This document shows positions 21,967-30,529 of a stretch of DNA of 64,000 bases, one piece after another. Position numbers and translations under genes: made by a program. The stretch is taken from positions 372,001 through 436,000 of the forward strand of contig NZ_VLKU01000001.1 in NCBI RefSeq assembly GCF_007830335.1, written 5' to 3'. A model generated the notes under the pieces. That model was not told where the DNA came from, did no database searches, and was given only the letters and a program-made list of their open reading frames with translations. The first letter of the stretch is position 1. The number at the start of each line of letters is the position of its first letter. Source of the stretch: Paracoccus sulfuroxidans (lineage in GTDB: Bacteria > Pseudomonadota > Alphaproteobacteria > Rhodobacterales > Rhodobacteraceae).

Positions 21967-22443
21967 GTGATTTACATAACTTATAAGACCACCAACTTAA
22001 TAAATGGTCATTATTATTTCGGGCAACATTCGACAAATAATATCGATGATCGATATTTAGGATCCGGAATGAGAATCTTGGCGGCTTTGAAAAAATACGG
22101 ACGCCGAAACTTCATCCGCGAAACATTGGGCATTTATGAAACTTGGGAAGAGATGAACGCGGCGGAGATCGCTTTGATCACACCAGAAGCCCTTGCCGAC
22201 CCGGCATGTTACAATATCACAAAAGGCGGTCAGGGCTCATACACGAAAAGGACGCAACAAAGACGCCCGATGATCGTGACGATTATCAGTAAAGAAGGCG
22301 ACGAGATCTCCGGATCTGTCGTTGAGATCTCAAAGAAGATCGGTGTCCCGACAAAGAAAATCTATGATCTCATTCACGGGCACCGCCGCGTCTATCGCGG
22401 CTTCACGATCGCGGGATCCTCACCCACCGCTTGCCAAGAATGA
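21967..22443 (+). CDS. GIY-YIG homing-type endonuclease
   Basis: 158 residues from the GTG at 21967. The sequence IYITYKTTNLINGHYYFGQH has the variant GIY-YIG core (IYITYK...YYFGQ) followed by R in DRYLGSG, and then KKYGRRNFIRETLGIYETWEEM with catalytic Glu in NAAEIALI. The C-terminal KEGDEISGSVVEISKKIGVPT looks like a NUMOD DNA-binding repeat. Free-standing phage endonucleases of this type (Seg-like) spread by cutting related phages. An earlier GTG at 21952 lies inside the hairpin and is less likely. It is transcribed against all other phage genes, near the right prophage end. Confidence 0.85.
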   Translation: MIYITYKTTNLINGHYYFGQHSTNNIDDRYLGSGMRILAALKKYGRRNFIRETLGIYETWEEMNAAEIALITPEALADPACYNITKGGQGSYTKRTQQRRPMIVTIISKEGDEISGSVVEISKKIGVPTKKIYDLIHGHRRVYRGFTIAGSSPTACQE

Positions 22444-22471
22444 GCCGACCCCATAAGGTACGCGAGAGGGA

Positions 22472-22534
22472 TGTCCATACAATATATGGTGTGGACATTT
22501 CGTCCATAAACGCAACATCTTGGGGTTGGACATA
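22472..22534. promoter_or_regulatory. Cluster of TGTCCA/TGGACA boxes
   Basis: TGTCCA (22472-22477) and TGGACA (22492-22497) form an inverted pair; GTCCAT (22502) and TGGACATA (22527-22534) continue the series. Four half-sites in 63 bases beside a phage end suggest operators for a repressor or excision protein that is not encoded in this window. Confidence 0.4.
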
Positions 22535-22535
22535 C

Positions 22536-22593
22536 GGGGTTTAGGTGAGGTTTTTCGCGGCGGCATGGTGTCCCACCTCCTCCGCCAAACCCC
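22536..22593. repeat. Imperfect inverted repeat at prophage right end
   Basis: GGGGTTTAGGTGAGG (22536-22550) can pair with the ACCTCC and AAACCCC parts of 22575-22593. The right arm overlaps the tRNA-Ser-like fragment, so the stem may be part of the phage attachment site or chance similarity. Confidence 0.35.
22570..22587 (+). other. Probable attR: 3' end of a tRNA-Ser gene
   Basis: GTCCCACCTCCTCCGCCA matches the 3' part of a tRNA-Ser: two T-loop bases, T-stem CCCAC, acceptor CTCCTCC, discriminator G and CCA. The rest of the tRNA is missing to its left, where phage DNA begins, while host-like GC-rich DNA starts on the right. Many phages recombine at exactly this tRNA segment, leaving an 18-50 base copy at one end. 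The intact tRNA should be beyond the left window edge. Confidence 0.62.
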
Positions 22594-22633
22594 TTCTTTT
22601 CAATAGTTTGCGCGCCAGAATGCCGCGACCGGA

Positions 22634-23143
22634 TCACTTCGCGGCGGGGCTTGCGCCGAAGATGAAGGCCGCGAAGGTCGGCGAGCCTGCGGCCAGATCC
22701 TTGCCAGTCACATAGCCATCGCCGTCGGTATCGGAATTCTTGAACTCCTGCTCGGCATTGGCCATGACCTCGTCGGTGGTCGCGATCCCGTCATCGTCGC
22801 TGTCCCAATAGTCGAAGATATCCTCTTTCAGCTTGGTGAAGCTGTCGGCCTTGCCGCGCTCGGCCGCGACGAAGGAAAAGCCGGGGTCCCATTTCATGAA
22901 CTCTTCCTTGTTCACGGCACCCTGCCCGTTCGTATCCATCGACCGCCAGGCGGTGCGGGTGAACTCGCGGAACTCATCCAGACTGATGCGGTCGTCGCCA
23001 TCCTGGTCATAGACCTCGGCGATGCGATTCATCACGTCGATTTCCGGTGGCGAGGTCTCCTGCGCGAAGGCTGCACCCGAAAGGCCAAGAAGAACGGCCG
23101 CCGCAAGCCACGAAGGGCGCAATTGAAAGTCGTTTGACATCAT
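22634..23143 (-). CDS. Secreted EF-hand calcium-binding protein
   Basis: 169 residues with a signal peptide (about 1-28, LAAAVLLGLSGAAFA then QE). Four EF-hand loops are readable: DQDGDDRISLDEF, DTNGQGAVNKEEF, DSDDDGIATTDEV and DTDGDGYVTGKDL. It is probably periplasmic and binds calcium. Two adjacent Met codons are possible starts. It is the first host gene beside the prophage end, with typical GC-rich host codon use. Its target is unknown. Confidence 0.88.
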   Translation of the reverse strand: MMSNDFQLRPSWLAAAVLLGLSGAAFAQETSPPEIDVMNRIAEVYDQDGDDRISLDEFREFTRTAWRSMDTNGQGAVNKEEFMKWDPGFSFVAAERGKADSFTKLKEDIFDYWDSDDDGIATTDEVMANAEQEFKNSDTDGDGYVTGKDLAAGSPTFAAFIFGASPAAK

Positions 23144-23259
23144 TACTCTCCGATTTGTGGTGACGCTGGTGGTTCAGGCGGTCAACGCCATGTCCAGAGC
23201 CACGGTTCCGATTTGACCCCGCCCGGCAGAGCCGGAAGGGGAGGTTTCAGCCTGCAAAG

Positions 23260-24828
23260 TCACAGGAATTTTCCGGGCAGTTTCGGGCGGTACATGAACA
23301 GCGTGACCAGCGACATCGCGGCCATCAGCAGCCCGAGGATCAGAAACATGTCCGAATAGGCCAGCACGAAAGCCTCGCGCTGAACGATCCCGGCCAGTGT
23401 CGCACTTGCCTTGGCCGCAGCCGTCGCCGGATCGACACCCTGCGCCTGAAGCCCTGCGGCAGAGGCCTCCAGCCTCGCCTGCACCGCCGCGTCGCCGCCC
23501 TGAACATGCAGGCCGGTCAGCGCGGAATGGACCTGCTCCTGCTTGCGGGTGAAGGTTGCGACCAGCGCCAGCCCCACGGCCGAGCCGACCGTGCGCGTGA
23601 TATGGACCAGCGAGGCGATCCACGGGATTTCGCGCACCGAGATTTCCTCGGTCATCAGCACCATCAGCGGCACGGCGACGAAGGGCGCTGCGACCGATTG
23701 CACCAGCAGCGCGGGCAAAAGCTGTTCGCCGATCCATTGATGCGTCAGGTTGGTCAGCATCAGCGTTCCCGCACCGAACAGGATCAGCCCGAAGGCCAGC
23801 AGGTTGCGCGGGTCCAGCCGATACAGCAGCCACGCGACCGGCGGCGTCAGCAGGATCTGCGGCAGCGCCGACAGCCAGAACACCTGTCCGCTTTCCAACG
23901 CGCGATAGCCCTGAATGCGGATCAGATATTGCGGGATCAGATATGCCGTCGTCATCAGCCCGATCCGCATCGTGAAGAGCACGAGCAGGCTCAGCCCGAT
24001 ATTGTCACGGGCGAGAAGGCGCGGGCTGACCACCGGATCATGGTGACGCAAAGCATGGACCAGATAGATCGACAGCAGGAACGCAGCCGAGGCCAGCAGC
24101 CCGACAATCAGCCCCGAGGCGAACCAGTCGAGCCGGTTCCCCTGATCCAGCGCCGTGACCAGCGCGGCCAGACCAAGGGACAGCGCGATCAGCCCGAAAC
24201 CGTCATGGCGGCGAAACCGCAGGAACTTGATCGGATCATTCGCGAGACCATAAGCCCCGGCAAGCAGCGTCAGGCTGCCCGGAATGACGTTGATCCAGAA
24301 CAGATATTCCCAGCTGAGATGCAGCATCAACCACCCCGCGACACTGGCCGCAATGCTGGGCGTCAGGGACGACACCAGCGCATAGAAGGCCAACCCGTAA
24401 AGGCGCAGCGGCTGCGGCATGTGGCGCATGACGACTGCATAGGCCATCGGCATCAGGATACCCGCGCTAAGGCCGCGCACCGCCTGCATGCCGATCAGGG
24501 TTTCCAGATTGGGGCTGAAGGGCGCGAGGAACGAGGCCACGGTGAAGATCAGCGACCCGATCAGCACACCCCGCGCTGGCGACAGGATCGAGCGCAGCCA
24601 GACCGCCGAAGGGATCGCCGCGACCTCGGCCACCACATAGGCGGTCGTCAGCCAGCTTGCCTCATCCATGCCAACCCCAAGCGCGCCGCGAATATCCGCC
24701 AAACCGATATCCAGCAACCGCGCGTTCAGCAGCGAGGTCAGCGTGCCCAGCAGCACCGCCCCCACCCCGATCAGGGCGCGCAGGTTCGGCAAAGCGATCT
24801 TGGCTGGGGCGGTTGCGGTCGCAGACAT
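23260..24828 (-). CDS. DHA2-family MFS efflux pump (EmrB/QacA type)
   Basis: 522 residues with about 14 hydrophobic segments. The motif LNARLLDIGLADIRGALGVG with DEASWLTTAYVVAEVAAIP is the typical start of EmrB-type drug:H+ antiporters. It ends with a short cytoplasmic tail (LFMYRPKLPGKFL). It is cotranscribed after the HlyD-type gene (36 bases), with which it should form a tripartite pump using an outer membrane TolC-like channel encoded elsewhere. Substrate is unknown. The divergent LysR gene is the probable regulator. Confidence 0.9.
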   Translation of the reverse strand: MSATATAPAKIALPNLRALIGVGAVLLGTLTSLLNARLLDIGLADIRGALGVGMDEASWLTTAYVVAEVAAIPSAVWLRSILSPARGVLIGSLIFTVASFLAPFSPNLETLIGMQAVRGLSAGILMPMAYAVVMRHMPQPLRLYGLAFYALVSSLTPSIAASVAGWLMLHLSWEYLFWINVIPGSLTLLAGAYGLANDPIKFLRFRRHDGFGLIALSLGLAALVTALDQGNRLDWFASGLIVGLLASAAFLLSIYLVHALRHHDPVVSPRLLARDNIGLSLLVLFTMRIGLMTTAYLIPQYLIRIQGYRALESGQVFWLSALPQILLTPPVAWLLYRLDPRNLLAFGLILFGAGTLMLTNLTHQWIGEQLLPALLVQSVAAPFVAVPLMVLMTEEISVREIPWIASLVHITRTVGSAVGLALVATFTRKQEQVHSALTGLHVQGGDAAVQARLEASAAGLQAQGVDPATAAAKASATLAGIVQREAFVLAYSDMFLILGLLMAAMSLVTLFMYRPKLPGKFL

Positions 24829-24864
24829 GGTGGGCTCCGTTGGTCGGATGGACCGACTGATTGG

Positions 24865-26019
24865 TTATCGGGCCGCCGCGAGTTGCGGCTGATCCTTGGC
24901 AAGCTGGTCGGTATGGACGGTCGCCTCGACCGACATGCCGGGGCGCAGCAGACCCTGAAGCTCGGGATCGGCATCCAGCGCAATGCGGACGGCGACACGC
25001 TGCGCGACCTTGGTGAAGTTGCCGGTCGCGTTATCGGCGGGCAGCAGGCTGAAGACCGCACCTGTTGCGGGCGACAGACGCTCAACCTCGCCGGTCAGAA
25101 CCTTGCCGGGGAAGGTGTCGACCGTGATGCTGACCGCCTGCCCCGGACGGAACTGCGCGAGTTGGGTTTCGCGGAAGTTCGCGGTGACATAGAGTTCCGC
25201 CATCGGGACAACCGACAGAACCTGTGCGCCTGCGCGGACGAATTGCCCCTCACGCACGCCGCTGACGCCGACAACACCATCACTGGGCGCGGTGAGTTTT
25301 GTGCGGTCAAGCTGGATCGTCGCCAGATCAAGGCCCGCGCGCGCGCTGCTGAGTTCCGCATTGGCCTGCTGCGCTTCTGTCGAAAGGACGTTGATCCGTT
25401 CCCGCTCGGCCTCAACGGCGGCCTGCTGTTCGACGATCTGCGCATCGGCGCGCTTGATGTCGGCGACCGCCGCCTCAAGTTTCTGATCGGTGGTCCAGCC
25501 ACGCTCCTTCAGCGTCAGCTGACGGCGGTTCTCGGCCTCCAGCCGATCACGGTCAGCTTCCAGCGCAGCAAGACCTGCGCGTGCACGATCAATAACCCGG
25601 TTCTGCAGCTGAATCTGGCTTTCGATATTATAAATTTGCGCCTCGGCCGCCAGCACAGCCGCACCGGCCTGCTGAACCTGCGCCTGATATTCAGTCGGTT
25701 CGATCTGCAGCAACAGGTCGCCCTTCTTCACCTCCTGAAAGTCCGAGACCAGAAGTCTGGTGACGCGACCCTCAACCTCGGCACTGACCGGAATGGTATC
25801 GGCATGCAGATAGGCGTTGTTTGTGCTTTGATTGGTCATGCCCGCGACCCAGCTTCCCCAGCCAAGCGGAACCACGACCGCAAGTCCGATCCCCGCCACG
25901 ATGACTGAGGCCCGCGCCAGCGTCAGCCATGCCCGTTTGCGCGGCTTTTTCGCGACCGGAGCCGGCGCAACGGCGGGTTCTTCGGGTTTCGGTTTGAATT
26001 GGACGACTGGCTTGTTCAT
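24865..26019 (-). CDS. HlyD/EmrA-type membrane fusion protein
   Basis: 384 residues from ATG at 26019 (MNKPVVQFKPKPEEPA). A short cytoplasmic N-terminus is followed by one membrane helix (ARASVIVAGIGLAVVVPLGW), then the biotinyl-lipoyl-like part (TIPVSAEVEGRVTRLLVSDF), a long coiled-coil hairpin (about 95-205) and a beta-barrel (TKLTAPSDGVVGVSGVREGQ). It links the MFS pump to an outer membrane channel. It precedes the pump gene in one operon. Confidence 0.9.
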   Translation of the reverse strand: MNKPVVQFKPKPEEPAVAPAPVAKKPRKRAWLTLARASVIVAGIGLAVVVPLGWGSWVAGMTNQSTNNAYLHADTIPVSAEVEGRVTRLLVSDFQEVKKGDLLLQIEPTEYQAQVQQAGAAVLAAEAQIYNIESQIQLQNRVIDRARAGLAALEADRDRLEAENRRQLTLKERGWTTDQKLEAAVADIKRADAQIVEQQAAVEAERERINVLSTEAQQANAELSSARAGLDLATIQLDRTKLTAPSDGVVGVSGVREGQFVRAGAQVLSVVPMAELYVTANFRETQLAQFRPGQAVSITVDTFPGKVLTGEVERLSPATGAVFSLLPADNATGNFTKVAQRVAVRIALDADPELQGLLRPGMSVEATVHTDQLAKDQPQLAAAR

Positions 26020-26102
26020 GGCGCGTTTCCCGGCGGCAATTGGACCGACGCGACACTTCGGGCCGCGACAGGATCGATATAGGCCCGACACTTGCATGAC
26101 AA

Positions 26103-26121
26103 AAATGAATTGGTATCATTT
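26103..26121. promoter_or_regulatory. Palindrome between efflux operon and LysR gene
   Basis: AAATGA-N7-TCATTT is a perfect inverted repeat that ends five bases before the LysR start codon and lies about 85 bases upstream of the EmrA start. The size and place suit a LysR-type recognition site controlling both divergent units. Confidence 0.5.
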
Positions 26122-26126
26122 GAAAA

Positions 26127-27107
26127 ATGAGCAATATTCATAGCATCGATCTCAACCTGATCCGCGTGTTCGACGCCCTGCTGGAAGAGCAGAACACCAC
26201 CCGCGCGGGCGAACGGCTTGGCCTCAGCCAGTCAGCGGTCAGCCATGCTTTGGCGAAGCTCCGCCGTGCCTTGGGGGACGAGCTTTTCATTCGCGGCCCG
26301 CAGGGGATGCATCCGACGCCCCGCGCGATGGAGCTAGCCGAGCCGCTGCGTTCGGCCCTGAACCAGATCACTACGGCGCTATCTGAACCACGCTTTGATC
26401 CGGCGACCAGCGACATGACCTTCGTCATCGCGACCTCGGATTTCTATATCCGGGGCCTCTTCGCGCGGGTGATGGCGCGGATCCAGCAAGAGGCCCCGCA
26501 TATCCGCCTGTGGCTGCGGCAGTTCAACGATCTCAATCTGGTCGAGGAACTGGACCGAGGCGCGCTGCATCTGGCGATTGGCCGCTTTGGCCGCGTGCCC
26601 TCGCGCTTTCGGCGCGAGCCGCTGGAGATGGTTGAGATGGTCTGGATCATGTCGCGGACCCATCCCGCAGCCGGGCAGCCGCTTACGCTGGAGACTTTAG
26701 GCCATTACCCCCATGTCGACATCATGCTGTCGGGTCAGGCCTCGCAGGAGGCCGGGATCATGCAGGATCAGGAGGGGCTGGAGCGGAGCTTCGTCACCAG
26801 CAACCCGGTGGAACTCGACCGTCTGCTGCGCGATGCGGGCATGACCCGCCGCATCGGGGCGACGGTGCCGCTGATCTCGGCGGTGCCGCCGATCATCGCG
26901 CAGACGAATATGGTCGGGCTGGTGCCTAAGGCCCTGGCCGAGGCGGTGGGTGAAGGCCTTGATCTGGTCTGGTCACCCGGCCCTCTGCCGCTGCCGCCCG
27001 TCCAGATCGAGACGCTGTCGCACAACACCTATGGCGCGCATCCCTCGGTCGTCTGGCTGCGGGAGTTGCTAGGCGACATGACACAGGGCGGCGAGGACCA
27101 GATATAG
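26127..27107 (+). CDS. LysR-family regulator of efflux operon
   Basis: 326 residues. The winged helix-turn-helix reads LNLIRVFDALLEEQNTTRAG ERLGLSQSAVSHALAKLRRA, typical of the LysR group with NodD/LinR-like members. The ligand-binding domain follows from about residue 90. It is transcribed away from the EmrAB-type genes with a palindrome between them, so it probably activates or represses the pump in response to its substrate. Confidence 0.9.
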   Translation: MSNIHSIDLNLIRVFDALLEEQNTTRAGERLGLSQSAVSHALAKLRRALGDELFIRGPQGMHPTPRAMELAEPLRSALNQITTALSEPRFDPATSDMTFVIATSDFYIRGLFARVMARIQQEAPHIRLWLRQFNDLNLVEELDRGALHLAIGRFGRVPSRFRREPLEMVEMVWIMSRTHPAAGQPLTLETLGHYPHVDIMLSGQASQEAGIMQDQEGLERSFVTSNPVELDRLLRDAGMTRRIGATVPLISAVPPIIAQTNMVGLVPKALAEAVGEGLDLVWSPGPLPLPPVQIETLSHNTYGAHPSVVWLRELLGDMTQGGEDQI

Positions 27108-27110
27108 AAA

Positions 27111-27143
27111 GACCCACGCCGGGATTGCTCCGGGGCGTGGGTC
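27111..27143. terminator. Bidirectional terminator between LysR and reductase genes
   Basis: GACCCACGCC and GGCGTGGGTC form a perfect 10-bp stem around a 13-base loop. It lies between two convergent genes, and could stop both, although the T-runs are short. Confidence 0.7.
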
Positions 27144-27157
27144 CAATGGGCTCGGTT

Positions 27158-27793
27158 TTAGGCGACGGCTTTCAGCAGATCGCCAAGATCGCTCGCCGAA
27201 ATACCCGCCCCGAAGATCGGCGTGCCGATACCGAAATGGCGGGCGCTGGCCAAAGGTCCAGCATCGACCACGTCAAAGCCAAGCCGCCGGATCACGTCGC
27301 CGACGGCCTGCCGCGCGGCGGGATCATCCCCGGCCATGGTCATTGCCCGCCGGTCCGTCGCGCCTTCGGGCCGGGCATCCTGCTCGAATTCGTGATAGCC
27401 CATATGGTTGAAGCCGCGCACCAGATGCGCCCCTGCCAGATGGCGCTGAACGACTTCGCTGCTTGACTCCGCCCCGTCGAATTCGGGCAGATGCCCGTCC
27501 GTCTGCGGCCAGTAGTTCATTGCATCGACCACGATCTTGCCCTTGAACAAGGCCGGATCGAGGTCGCGATATTTCCTCAAGGGCAGCGCGAGGATGATGA
27601 TATCGCTCGCCGTGATCAGATCGGCTGCGGTTTCCGCTTTCGCCCCTGGCGCGGTGAACTCCATCAGCAATGCGATTTCGGCGGGCGGTTTGGCGGTTGC
27701 GACGCGGACATCATAGCCCGCCTTGACCGCCAGCCGCGCCAGAGCCGTTCCGACACGGCCCGCGCCCAGAATGCCAATAATCGGTTCAGACAT
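27158..27793 (-). CDS. NADPH-dependent F420-reductase-like protein
   Basis: 211 residues from ATG at 27793. The Rossmann start EPIIGILGAGRVGTALARLA has the GxGxxG dinucleotide loop, and the order AADLITASDIIILALPLRKY, then VVDAMNYWPQTDGHLPEF, is typical of the coenzyme F420-dependent NADP reductase-like family in bacteria that lack F420. It probably uses NADP with an unknown substrate. Its start overlaps the stop of the LLM oxidoreductase gene by 8 bases, so they work together. Confidence 0.8.
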   Translation of the reverse strand: MSEPIIGILGAGRVGTALARLAVKAGYDVRVATAKPPAEIALLMEFTAPGAKAETAADLITASDIIILALPLRKYRDLDPALFKGKIVVDAMNYWPQTDGHLPEFDGAESSSEVVQRHLAGAHLVRGFNHMGYHEFEQDARPEGATDRRAMTMAGDDPAARQAVGDVIRRLGFDVVDAGPLASARHFGIGTPIFGAGISASDLGDLLKAVA

Positions 27794-28847
27794 TGATATT
27801 CTCCTTCTTCTCTTGGCCTGCCAGTTCGGCATCGACCAGAGGTTTCACCCGTGTTCCCAAAAGCTCGATCGAGCGCAGGAAATCCTTATGCGGCATCTGG
27901 CCGACATCCATCTGGAAGAACTGGCGCATATCGCCCAGAGCCCCGTGCAGCTTCACAATCCGCTCGGCGATCTCCTCGGGGCCGCCTGCAAACAATGCGC
28001 CCGTCCCCTCGACCTCGCGGTCATAGGACCAGCGCGGCGGCGGGGCAAAGCCGCGGATCTTGCCCAGTTGCTCCATCGTGCGGTGCCAATGGGTCCAGAA
28101 GAAATCCTTCGCCTGCTGGCTGTCCGCGCCGATATAGCCAGGGCTCGCGACCGAGACCTTCAGCTGATTGGCAGCGATGCCGCTATGCGCCCCCGCCTTG
28201 CGATAAAGCTCGGCCAAGGGCGCGAAACGATCCGCCTGACCTCCGATGATCGCATAGGAAATCGGCAGGCCCAGCATGCCCGCGCGCACCGAGGATTGCG
28301 GGTTCCCGCCCGTCGCAAGCCAGATCGGCAGCTTGCCTTCGTCCGGGCGCGGCACCACCAGCGCATCATCCAAAGCGGCGCGGAAACGCCCTTCCCAGGT
28401 CACACGCGGGTTGTCGTTGATCTGCAAAAGCAGGTCCAGCTTCTCGGCGTAAAGTTCGTCATAGTCGCGCAGGCTGTGGCCAAACAGCGGGAAGGATTCC
28501 GTCGAAGATCCACGCCCCGCCGTAATCTCGGCCCGCCCGTTCGACACCGCATCCAGCGTCGCGAATTGCTGATAGACGCGCACCGGGTCGTCCGTGCTGA
28601 GCACGGTGACAGCGCTTCCAAGCTTGATCTTCTTGGTCGTCGAAGCCGCAGCCCCAAGGATCACCGTCGCGGCCGAAGCGGGCATTTCATGCGTGTGATG
28701 CTCGCCGATTCCGAAGTAATCGAGCCCGACCTGATCGGCCAGTTGAATGGCCTCCAGCAGGTTGCGCGTCGCCTGCGCGGTCGAGCCGAGCCCGCCGGTT
28801 GCGGGGTCGATCTGGACATCGCCGAAACTGTAAACGCCAAGTTCCAT
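27786..28847 (-). CDS. LLM-class flavin-dependent oxidoreductase
   Basis: 353 residues from ATG at 28847 (MELGVYSFGDVQIDPATGG). The luciferase-like fold is shown by LADQVGLDYFGIGEHHTHEM, IKLGSAVTVLSTDDPVRVYQ followed by QFATLDAVSNGRAEITAGRG, and PIWLATGGNPQSSVRAG. These enzymes use FMN from a partner reductase to oxidise small organic molecules. A longer frame to 29177 runs over the divergent regulator and is rejected. Cotranscribed with the F420-reductase-like gene. Confidence 0.9.
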   Translation of the reverse strand: MELGVYSFGDVQIDPATGGLGSTAQATRNLLEAIQLADQVGLDYFGIGEHHTHEMPASAATVILGAAASTTKKIKLGSAVTVLSTDDPVRVYQQFATLDAVSNGRAEITAGRGSSTESFPLFGHSLRDYDELYAEKLDLLLQINDNPRVTWEGRFRAALDDALVVPRPDEGKLPIWLATGGNPQSSVRAGMLGLPISYAIIGGQADRFAPLAELYRKAGAHSGIAANQLKVSVASPGYIGADSQQAKDFFWTHWHRTMEQLGKIRGFAPPPRWSYDREVEGTGALFAGGPEEIAERIVKLHGALGDMRQFFQMDVGQMPHKDFLRSIELLGTRVKPLVDAELAGQEKKENINV

Positions 28848-28913
28848 CTTTCTCTCCTTCCCGCGCCCATGCCTTGAACGGCGGGCCGTTAGCGGTATAT
28901 TTTCGTAACTAAG

Positions 28914-28925
28914 GCCAATATTGGC
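28914..28925. promoter_or_regulatory. Perfect palindrome between LLM and HxlR genes
   Basis: GCCAATATTGGC is a perfect 12-base palindrome in the divergent gap, preceded by GTTAGCGG-TATATTTTC-GTAAC. Both are candidate binding sites for the HxlR-type protein encoded next to them. Confidence 0.5.
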
Positions 28926-28956
28926 ACTGATGATTTTTCCGCAAGAAGGCACATCC

Positions 28957-29331
28957 ATGATACCTGAAGGGCAATCCCTGCTGACCAGTTGCCTGCCCGT
29001 GCGCCAGCTTCTCGCGCGCATTGGCGACAAGTGGAGCGTGCTGATCGTCATGGCCCTTTGCGACGGGCCACGCCGCTTCAATGAGATCAAGCGCGACATC
29101 GGCACCATCTCGCAGCGGATGCTGACCCTGACCCTGCGCGGGATGGAGCGCGACGGGCTGGTCCTGCGCACCGTCACACCGACGAATCCGCCCCGCGTCG
29201 ATTACGAGCTGACCGCGCTTGGCCAATCTTTGCGTGCGCCGCTGCAAGAGTTAGGCCAATGGGCGATTGACCATGAGGCGGCGATCAACCTTGCGCAGCA
29301 GGACTACGATCTGCGGCAGGGCTCTGCATGA
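28957..29331 (+). CDS. HxlR-family transcriptional regulator
   Basis: 124 residues from ATG at 28957 ([19 protein letters not shown]). The pattern [48 protein letters not shown] is the classic HxlR winged helix. An ATG at 28930 would add nine residues. It is divergent from the LLM gene and probably controls it, as with many redox-sensing HxlR proteins, but only the N-terminal Cys in SCLPVRQ could be a sensor here. Its 3' end overlaps the convergent monooxygenase gene by 47 bases. Confidence 0.88.
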   Translation: MIPEGQSLLTSCLPVRQLLARIGDKWSVLIVMALCDGPRRFNEIKRDIGTISQRMLTLTLRGMERDGLVLRTVTPTNPPRVDYELTALGQSLRAPLQELGQWAIDHEAAINLAQQDYDLRQGSA

Positions 29332-30436
29332 TTCCAAGCGTCGCCAGCAACTCACTGGCGACGGCCCGCCCGGCCCGGTTTGCCCCCACGGTCGAGGCCG
29401 AGGGGCCGTAGCCCGCCAGATGCACGCGCGGCTCTTTCGCCACTTGGGTCGCGAGCCGCCCCGCCATGATGATGCCGCCATTCTGCTCGCGCAGGTTCAG
29501 GGGCGCGAGATGGTCGAGCGCGCTGCGAAAGCCCGTCGCCCAGAGGATGACGTCGACCGCCTCATGCGTGCCATCGGCCCAGAGAAGCCCGGTTTCGGTG
29601 ATCCGGTCAAACATCGAGCGCGGGTTCAACACGCCGCGCGCCTCGACCTCGCGCAGCGCAGGCGTCCAGGGGATGCCGGTCACAGACACGACCGAGCCGG
29701 GGACCAGCCCCTGCCGCACCCGATCCTCGACCATCGCCACGGCGGCGCGGCCCGCATCGGGGGTGAAGTCGCTGTCGCGAAAAACCGGCGGGCGGCGGGT
29801 GATCCAGAGGGTCTCGGCGACCTTCGATATCTCGGTCAGGTGCTGCACCGCCGAGATCCCCGCCCCGATGATCGCGACGCGCTTGCCTGCGAATTCCTCG
29901 GGGCCGCGATAGTCGCGGCTATGCAGGGTTTGGCCACGAAAACTGTCCGCGCCGGGAATATCGGGGATATTCGGGTTCTCCCAAGTGCCGGTCGCATTGA
30001 CGATGCCACGGGCGGAAAAACTCGGGCCGTCGGTTTCGACGCGGAACCTCTCGCCCCTCGGGCAGACCACCTTCACCCGCACCGGGCGCAGCACCGGCAG
30101 GTCGAACTTTTCCTCATAGGTCCCGAAATACTGGGGCACCGCCTCGGCGGCCTTGGCCTCGGTCTGGCCAGGGTCGACGATATCGGCAAAGGCAAGGCCC
30201 GGCAGGTCATGGACCCCGTTCACCGTGCTGAGCGTCAGCGTCGGCCAGCGATGCTGCCACGCCCCGCCCGGCCCCGGATTGGCATCGAGCACGACAAAAC
30301 CGGTCCCGGCGGGCAGGCCAAGGCGTTGCAGCCAATAGGCAGCCGCCAGCCCCGCCTGACCCGCGCCGATCACGACCACATCGGTCTTGTGGATGATCCG
30401 GGCGGGCGCGTTTTGCGTTGTCTGTTCCACAGCCAT
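29285..30436 (-). CDS. FAD/NAD(P)-dependent monooxygenase-like flavoprotein
   Basis: 383 residues. The FAD-binding loop is [20 protein letters not shown], and the NADPH-binding loop [20 protein letters not shown] lies near 175. It also has [21 protein letters not shown] and an [14 protein letters not shown] block near the C-terminus, like YUCCA/CzcO-type flavoproteins. The family oxidises small nucleophilic or ketone substrates; the substrate is unknown. It is convergent with the HxlR gene. Confidence 0.85.
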   Translation of the reverse strand: MAVEQTTQNAPARIIHKTDVVVIGAGQAGLAAAYWLQRLGLPAGTGFVVLDANPGPGGAWQHRWPTLTLSTVNGVHDLPGLAFADIVDPGQTEAKAAEAVPQYFGTYEEKFDLPVLRPVRVKVVCPRGERFRVETDGPSFSARGIVNATGTWENPNIPDIPGADSFRGQTLHSRDYRGPEEFAGKRVAIIGAGISAVQHLTEISKVAETLWITRRPPVFRDSDFTPDAGRAAVAMVEDRVRQGLVPGSVVSVTGIPWTPALREVEARGVLNPRSMFDRITETGLLWADGTHEAVDVILWATGFRSALDHLAPLNLREQNGGIIMAGRLATQVAKEPRVHLAGYGPSASTVGANRAGRAVASELLATLGIMQSPAADRSPAAQG

Positions 30437-30457
30437 TCTGTCCTCGCCAGTCGAAAA

Positions 30458-30479
30458 GGGGGCCGCGTGACGGCCCCCT
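30458..30479 (-). terminator. Terminator after isochorismatase-like gene
   Basis: On the minus strand AGGGGGCC-GTCACGC-GGCCCCCT followed by TTTCG. It lies between the isochorismatase-like gene and the flavoprotein gene, which are on the same strand. Confidence 0.75.
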
Positions 30480-30529
30480 GAATGTTGGCTTCCCGCCGCC
30501 CCGGCGCAAGGCCGGGGCTATGGAAGGGC

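Noticed and set aside
22570..22587. Functional tRNA-Ser gene
   Set aside because: Only the last part of the T-arm and acceptor end is present; D-arm, anticodon and variable arms are absent, so it is an attachment-site remnant.
23506..25908. 800-codon plus-strand open frame
   Set aside because: It lies opposite two well-supported efflux genes and is rich in Arg, Gln and His, which is typical of antisense frames in GC-rich DNA.
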